From Zychaea mexicana (taxonomy: Eukaryota > Mucoromycota > Mucoromycetes > Mucorales > Lichtheimiaceae): a stretch of 64,000 bases of DNA. Each line of letters opens with the position of its first letter. Position 1 is the stretch's first letter. Positions 59,622-64,000 of this stretch are shown one piece after another. Made by a program: the position numbers and the translations under genes. The notes below the pieces were generated by a model that made no database searches, was not told the DNA's origin, and saw only the letters and a program-made list of their open reading frames with translations. Location of the stretch: NCBI RefSeq assembly GCF_025766255.1, contig NW_026516771.1:94878-158877 (forward strand), read 5' to 3'.

Positions 59622-59935
59622 TATTAAACGTTTGGATGATTTTATTTTTATTTAAAAATAAAATTCAATTTTATCAATAATTTAAATCTTTGGATGAATT
59701 TATTTTTATAATAAAAATAATTCAATTTTGTAGACAATTTGAATTTTTGTAAACAGTAGATGATTTGCTGGTAATAGTTTAAAAAAAAACAATTGGAAAT
59801 GGATGTGCGGCAATAGCAGTTATAGTGTTTGTACTTATATTCATAAAAAAGGAAAGAAAAATGGATTTATGTATCATAGGAAAATAAGAACAAATTTAGA
59901 GGGTTAATCACCTAACTTTTTATGTAGTATTCATA
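59622..59935. other. AT-rich flank
   Basis: Contains a repeated segment (TTTATTTTTA... with TCAATTTT) near 59635-59740. Nothing coding. Confidence 0.5.
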
Positions 59936-62420
59936 TGGTGGGAGTCAGCTTGAAGGGAGTTTTTTTGCAAAAATTATTTCAAATTCAAATACCGCTAGGG
60001 TAGTACAAAAAATTTATTCAGGAAAATCAGAGAAGTCAAGGGTTGGAGGTAAGGTGCGATGGCTTTTGTATTTTTTGGCAGCCCACTCAGCATGCTTAAA
60101 ATCGAGATCCCTGCTGTAAATTTCAATGAATCTCCAGGCACGCTTTTCATAATGAATTATGTGTTGTATAGGGATTCGTTGAGGAAGCTGGTGGACGCGT
60201 TCTTGAAGGGATTTGAAGGAATAATCACATTCTTGTCTAGTAATTCTCTTCATCTCTGCGCACACTCTTTCGATCCAGTTACACTCACAATGAAACTTTG
60301 GATATTTCTCAAAGATCATGTGGTATTTGAAGCAGATCTCCTCCAAAAGGGACTTTTGTGCTTGGAAGTCTGGTTGACTTGACATAAGGTGCACTGCACA
60401 GCAATTACCAGAGTTTTCGCGTTGACAATAGCGAATCAAACCTTCAGCTGGCCAAAACCCTCTCTCCTTGATAACAGCGCTTAGCCCACGGGGAACACCA
60501 GCATCATCAACTATACGCTGAACGACCCATTGACCATCAGGTCCGATATAGCCACCGTTACGGGAAACGATTTGCTTTCCTGCTGGACCCATATTCATTC
60601 TATAGGCATTGAGAGCATCATCCGGCATCGCAGAGTGATTAGAGCTTTGGTCAAAGCAGAAGACGCCAATGCAGTCACCGTGAAGCACTTTGAATTTCTC
60701 GATAGCTGATTCAAGCTGCTTCGCCATATGCTCTTTTTTCCAGTACCCATCTTTTTGGGCACCAGGAATAATTGTTTCGCAACAAAATAAGCCGTGGCAC
60801 GAGCATCCAAACGCACTGAGCATTATTGCTCGACCTTGACCTTTCTTACGAATGATGCTTTCGTCTGTTGCAAGATACAAATTGCGTTTGCTGTCGTTCG
60901 AGTAGAAGTACGTCTCGTCGTGAGTAACAAGGACTTTTCTGCGGTCCTATATAATTCATAACAAAGCATTCGTTGTAAGAGCATTTATAGATTGTTTCCC
61001 TATCAAATGTACCCAAATTTGCATCGCCAGTGCCTCTGGCTCGTCGTCATTATCGTAGGAAAGCATGAGCTTACGATGCTCAAGCATTCTTTTCGACCAC
61101 TCCTTCCGATATTCAACAACGTCTTGACGTTCGTGACCGTCAATGTAAACGCCTTGTGCTTGACTATCACGCAGCATAAATCCCCATTTCTTCAGATACC
61201 GTCTGACAGTGGATTCTGAAATCATGGTTTCAAGGCGGTGCTCAGGGTTGCATTCGTCAACAACAAGCTTTTCTTGAATGAACTCCTGGAGTCCGCGGAC
61301 CGTTCTCTCCTCAGGCTTGAGAGAGCGAATGAACTCTAAGTACTTCGATTTAAGGTGCTCATCAGTAAGCATACATGCTGTCTTAATGTATGCACCTCGT
61401 TTCGACGGAACAAGCGACTTATTGACGAGGTACTCGTTGGCCCATTCGCGAATTCGTTGAGCAAAGCGTTTACCACGTTTCCAAGTTCCTTCACTCAGTT
61501 GCAAAGACGCATCAACCTTGCCAGTGCCATTTAACACCTTCGTGAAGAAGTCGTACAGAGTGCCAAGACGGGCTCTTTGCAGCTGGTCGACGTCAGGCGT
61601 TTTCTTCTATGGATCGGCGTACTTTTGTAAGGCTAAAGCAGCCTCCTCCATGGTAAAGCGCTCTTGCTGCTTTTTCGCTTCCTTAGCTCTTTTCAATTCG
61701 ATTTTCTGAAATCCAAAAGCTTCTTCGATGCGCTGAGAGCCTGCTGCCTTTTCTCGCTCCTTTCGTTCTTTACTCGCAATAGTACGTGGATCATTCTTAT
61801 GATAGAGGGTGCCACGCCCTTTTTTATCAGCACCTTCGCTCCAGACAAGGAAACCACTGGATACCTGATTGGTGACTCTGACGAGTTCTTCTTCGGTGAA
61901 GTCAGAATAGTCTTCACCAATGATTTCTTCGTCGCTGATATCTTCATCGCTGACGTGGGCTACTTCGTCAGAGGCAGGCACAGGCTGCTCCTCACGCGTT
62001 TCAACGCGTTCTTCTGTTTCGCGCTGTAACTTCGCTTTTTTGCCGTTGTAGTAGTTGGCTTTTCCCTTGAGGGATCTTTTGCTTGGTTTAGGCATGTTGA
62101 ATTGCAATGGAGTTGTGATGGGAAGTAATGGTTCGATAGTAAATGGAAGAAGTGCTAATTGCGTTAGTTCAAAGCGAAATGGTGTAGACTTTGAACGCAA
62201 AAAACGATTGTATCCCAGCCAAATAGGGCCAAATACGGAAACTTTGAGGTGTTATTGCGCAGCGACAAATGGCTCAATCAAAATAAAATTTAGCACACCG
62301 TGTTCCTCTCATCGAAAGCTGTCGATTGCGCTATATTTCGTGGCATTTGCAGGTGATGGGAAATTTCTATAAAGGTTGAAAATTGGGTCTCAGAAACTCC
62401 CTTCAAGCTGACTCCCACCA
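59936..62420 (-). mobile_element. 2,485-bp DNA transposon with perfect 27-bp inverted ends at TA
   Basis: TGGTGGGAGTCAGCTTGAAG and seven more bases at 59936-59962 are repeated in perfect inverted form at 62394-62420. TA flanks both sides (59934-59935, 62421-62422). One minus-strand transposase gene fills it. TA duplication fits the IS630-Tc1-mariner group; the element sits within AT-rich sequence of another transposon. GC content is clearly higher than its surroundings. Confidence 0.88.
60014..62095 (-). pseudogene. Fungal DDE transposase (YPKFHCE / NWIE family), one in-frame stop
   Basis: Minus strand, from ATG 62095 (MPKPSKRSLKGK; an upstream in-frame ATG at 62200 is less likely) to 60014. 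One intron 61012-60947 (66 nt, GTACAT...TATAG) restores the frame. A TAG at 61609-61607 interrupts an otherwise continuous frame of about 671 codons, so the copy needs readthrough or is dead. The N-terminal part is lysine/glutamate-rich. Helix-turn-helix segments follow (TVRRYLKKWGF), then VLVTHDETYFYSND with the first Asp, GVFCFDQSSNHS with the second, and YPKFHCECNWIERVCAEMKR with the final Glu. I recognise this arrangement from abundant unclassified fungal transposases. Near-perfect ends suggest recent activity. Confidence 0.8.
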
Positions 62421-62695
62421 TAGTAGAAAGCATATTCCTAAAAAAAAGGGTCAAAAAGGTGATTATACAAAATAGTGATTATAAAAGAAAAAAAGATGTC
62501 AAAATAATTAAAAGTTTATGTTTGTAATGGTGGCTTATTAAATTTAGAAAAAATAATAAGTAAAATATTAAAATTAGAATGATTATTTATAAAGAAAAAA
62601 TGGGGATCATATGTACAGAATATCTGAATGTTGCTGACATCCTCAGGTTTACCTTTTTTTTTTATAATAATTTATAAATAATTTTCCAGATATAT
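62421..62695. other. AT-rich flank of the chromodomain fragment
   Basis: AT-rich sequence continuing the composition seen at 59.6-59.9 kb, consistent with the TA element having inserted into an AT-rich transposon. Nothing coding. Confidence 0.45.
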
Positions 62696-63001
62696 CTATA
62701 AAGTTCCAAGATTATTTATTTCAATGTAATCTTTTAGCATTGATTTATCATTAAAATTATCTATAGTTAACCAACTATTTTGATTTTCTAGATAATCTTT
62801 CCATTTAACTAGAAAATAATATATATCATTTTCTAATTTATGATTAACAATTGATTCAATTTCATAAGATTTATAGCTTTTTTGTTTTCCTTTGTTTTTT
62901 ATTTTGCTTTTTTTATAATCATCACTTGAATTACTATTATCACTATTAATTTCATCTTCTGAATATTCATTATCAATCATTAATGTATCAGATATACTCA
63001 T
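62696..63001 (-). pseudogene. Chromodomain fragment of a second transposase copy
   Basis: A 101-codon frame: an acidic Ser/Asn leader, a lysine-rich hinge, then YEIESIVNHK, IYYFLVKWKDY, NSWLTIDNF and a terminal DYIEINNLGTL. This is a full chromodomain with the Tyr, Trp and Trp expected in a methyl-lysine cage (Y...W...W spacing). It corresponds position by position to the C-terminus of the transposase at 57-59 kb (GHKKEN...SWLSIDMF...HNLGIL), so it is the tail of a second copy. Here the Lys codon lost at 58962 in copy 1 is present (FLVKWKDY). No upstream DDE core is found; only ~270 bp of unrecognised sequence separates it from the next relic. Confidence 0.7.
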
Positions 63002-63265
63002 ATTTTAAACATTATTCTGTAATTCAAGTATATTATTTAATTTAGTTTTATTTTGCTTTTCATTACTATGGTGCATACTGACTTAAACCGTGAGCTGTCG
63101 AAAATTGAGAATTTTTGAAACACCACGGCTAAATTAACACCCGAAACACCCGATATGTTTCTTCATATATCATACTCTATGTTTGCACTAGTCAGGGAAT
63201 TACGTGATCGATAGTTATACTCATTTATTTATGAAAGTCAGAAATAACGGAGGTAAAAATACAAA

Positions 63266-63570
63266 CTAATCACTTGCTCCAATTCTGCGGCAGGATTTGT
63301 AACTTCTAGAAGTAAATTTCTCTACGATCTTAGCAGCTTCACGATCGTCTTTCATATCCTTATATGCTTGGATATAACGCCAGCAACGGTTGTAGTATCG
63401 ACGTATTGCCAAAGGAGAATCATCAGGAGGAGACGTGCGATCAAGATAGCCATCGAGATTATTTTTTAAGGAAGAATAGGAGTAATTACACTCTTTTCTC
63501 GCAATCCGTTTCGACGCGCCCCAGTATCTTTCGATCCAGTTGGTTTCACAATGGTACTTCGGATACAATG
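63266..63570 (-). pseudogene. Truncated C-terminus of a second fungal DDE transposase
   Basis: 100 codons, YPKYHCETNWIERYWGASKR with the catalytic Glu, then RKECNYSYSSL, RRYYNRCWRYIQAYKDM and a KFTSRSYKSCRR end. It is homologous to the C-terminal ~100 residues of the transposase at 60.0-62.1 kb (YPKFHCECNWIER; RRYCRY-type end) but clearly diverged. The upstream part is missing, replaced at about 63575 by a repeat cluster. Confidence 0.7.
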
Positions 63571-63604
63571 CAAAGAGATGGCCTGCCTTGCACTAGGCTT
63601 GCAG

Positions 63605-63745
63605 GGGAATATCAAGGGGTAGAAAAGAGCTTGATATTACCTTGATATACAGCTTTTCTATAAAATATAAAGGTGTTTTCAAACACCTTGATATTTAGCT
63701 TTTCGAGTAAATATCAAGGTCTTTTTACACCTTGATATTTTTATG
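63605..63745. repeat. Cluster of ATATCAAGG direct and inverted repeats
   Basis: ATATCAAGG at about 63610 and 63713 in plus orientation, and CCTTGATAT at about 63641, 63689 and 63731 in the other, with AGCTTTTC/GAAAAG spacers. The arrangement can fold into several stems of 9 bp or more. It abuts the truncated transposase tail, suggesting a small MITE or an end of a foldback element. Confidence 0.6.
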
Positions 63746-64000
63746 CGCATGTAGTCCCCCAAGCTCATAATTTGATTACATCATGCATGTAGATATCTAT
63801 AACGGTCTTACTATACATTGCATTTGGACCGGGTGCCTTCTGTAGTAGGTTCGTAAAAAGAAGGATTACGCATTGCATATTTTCATTCTTTTTATCACAC
63901 ATATAGTAAACAGACAAAGCATGCTATTGGTTTTTATATTCATGGTCATGTGTAATATATATATTATTATGGGTGTCCACAATCGCTTTTATTATATTTT
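63746..64000. other. AT-rich window end
   Basis: No gene or clear repeat recognised; short (TA)n near 63955. Confidence 0.5.

Noticed and set aside
63605..63745. CRISPR-like array from repeated ATATCAAGG
   Set aside because: Units are short, in both orientations, with unequal spacing, in a eukaryotic genome.

Overview
The window is nuclear DNA of a filamentous fungus, most likely an early-diverging mould of the Mucoromycota (probably Mucorales). The reasons are short introns with GTAAGT-like donors and YAG acceptors, long CAG/CAA-rich glutamine tracts in otherwise conserved housekeeping proteins, CA/CT/GTT microsatellites in UTRs, an ELO-type elongase of the zygomycete kind (LLQEYHHAGA motif), a multi-intron fungal P450 with an adjacent Zn2Cys6 regulator, and a piece of eukaryotic 18S rRNA. 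The genus cannot be fixed from the sequence. All gene models below were assembled by hand by following splice signals and reading phase; none is transcript-verified.

Layout. 1-2.6 kb: decayed remains of a Zn2Cys6 transcription factor. 2.6-15.0 kb: a gene-dense host block with a fatty-acid elongase, a 569-aa fungal protein of unknown function preceded by three RFX-type X-boxes, a PPZ-type Ser/Thr phosphatase, a two-finger C2H2 factor and, on the minus strand, a four-exon soluble ABC ATPase of the FetA/STAR1 kind. 15-22 kb: a transposon graveyard with an 18S rRNA fragment, a split Tc1-like transposase, a MULE transposase relic and GC-rich direct repeats. 22.4-33.8 kb: a second host block with a cysteine-rich GPI-anchored protein, an EDEM3-like GH47 mannosidase with a PA domain (12 exons including a 16-nt one), a lipin phosphatidate phosphatase, two small minus-strand genes and a small stand-alone TFIIS-central-domain protein. 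34.4-43.9 kb: a P450 locus holding two dead P450 copies, one intact nine-exon P450, and a divergently transcribed Zn2Cys6 regulator with a 12-nt microexon; the relic at 0.8-1.9 kb is a paralogue of this regulator.

44-64 kb is almost entirely nested mobile DNA. A 4.86-kb CACTA-like element (CACTG termini, 3-bp duplication, subterminal repeats) contains a 2.33-kb Tigger/pogo element. A second, inverted, near-identical Tigger copy lies 3.7 kb away and is itself split by a 1.06-kb AT-rich insertion made of two identical ~466-bp repeats around a 131-bp core. Next is an AT-rich two-gene region: a Harbinger/IS5-type DDE transposase fused to a C-terminal chromodomain, facing a convergent gene for a small Cys/His protein. 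The transposase is interrupted by a 1.08-kb insertion with a perfect 9-bp target duplication. After it come a 2.49-kb element with 27-bp perfect inverted ends at TA (fungal DDE transposase), a second chromodomain fragment and a second transposase tail ending at a cluster of ATATCAAGG repeats. The sharp AT-composition change, the precise nesting and the intact termini point to recent, repeated transposition at this end of the window.

How the genes relate: the elongase, lipin and EDEM genes serve lipid and ER biology, but nothing shows a shared pathway. The best functional unit is the P450 and its divergent regulator, which share a ~260-bp intergenic promoter.
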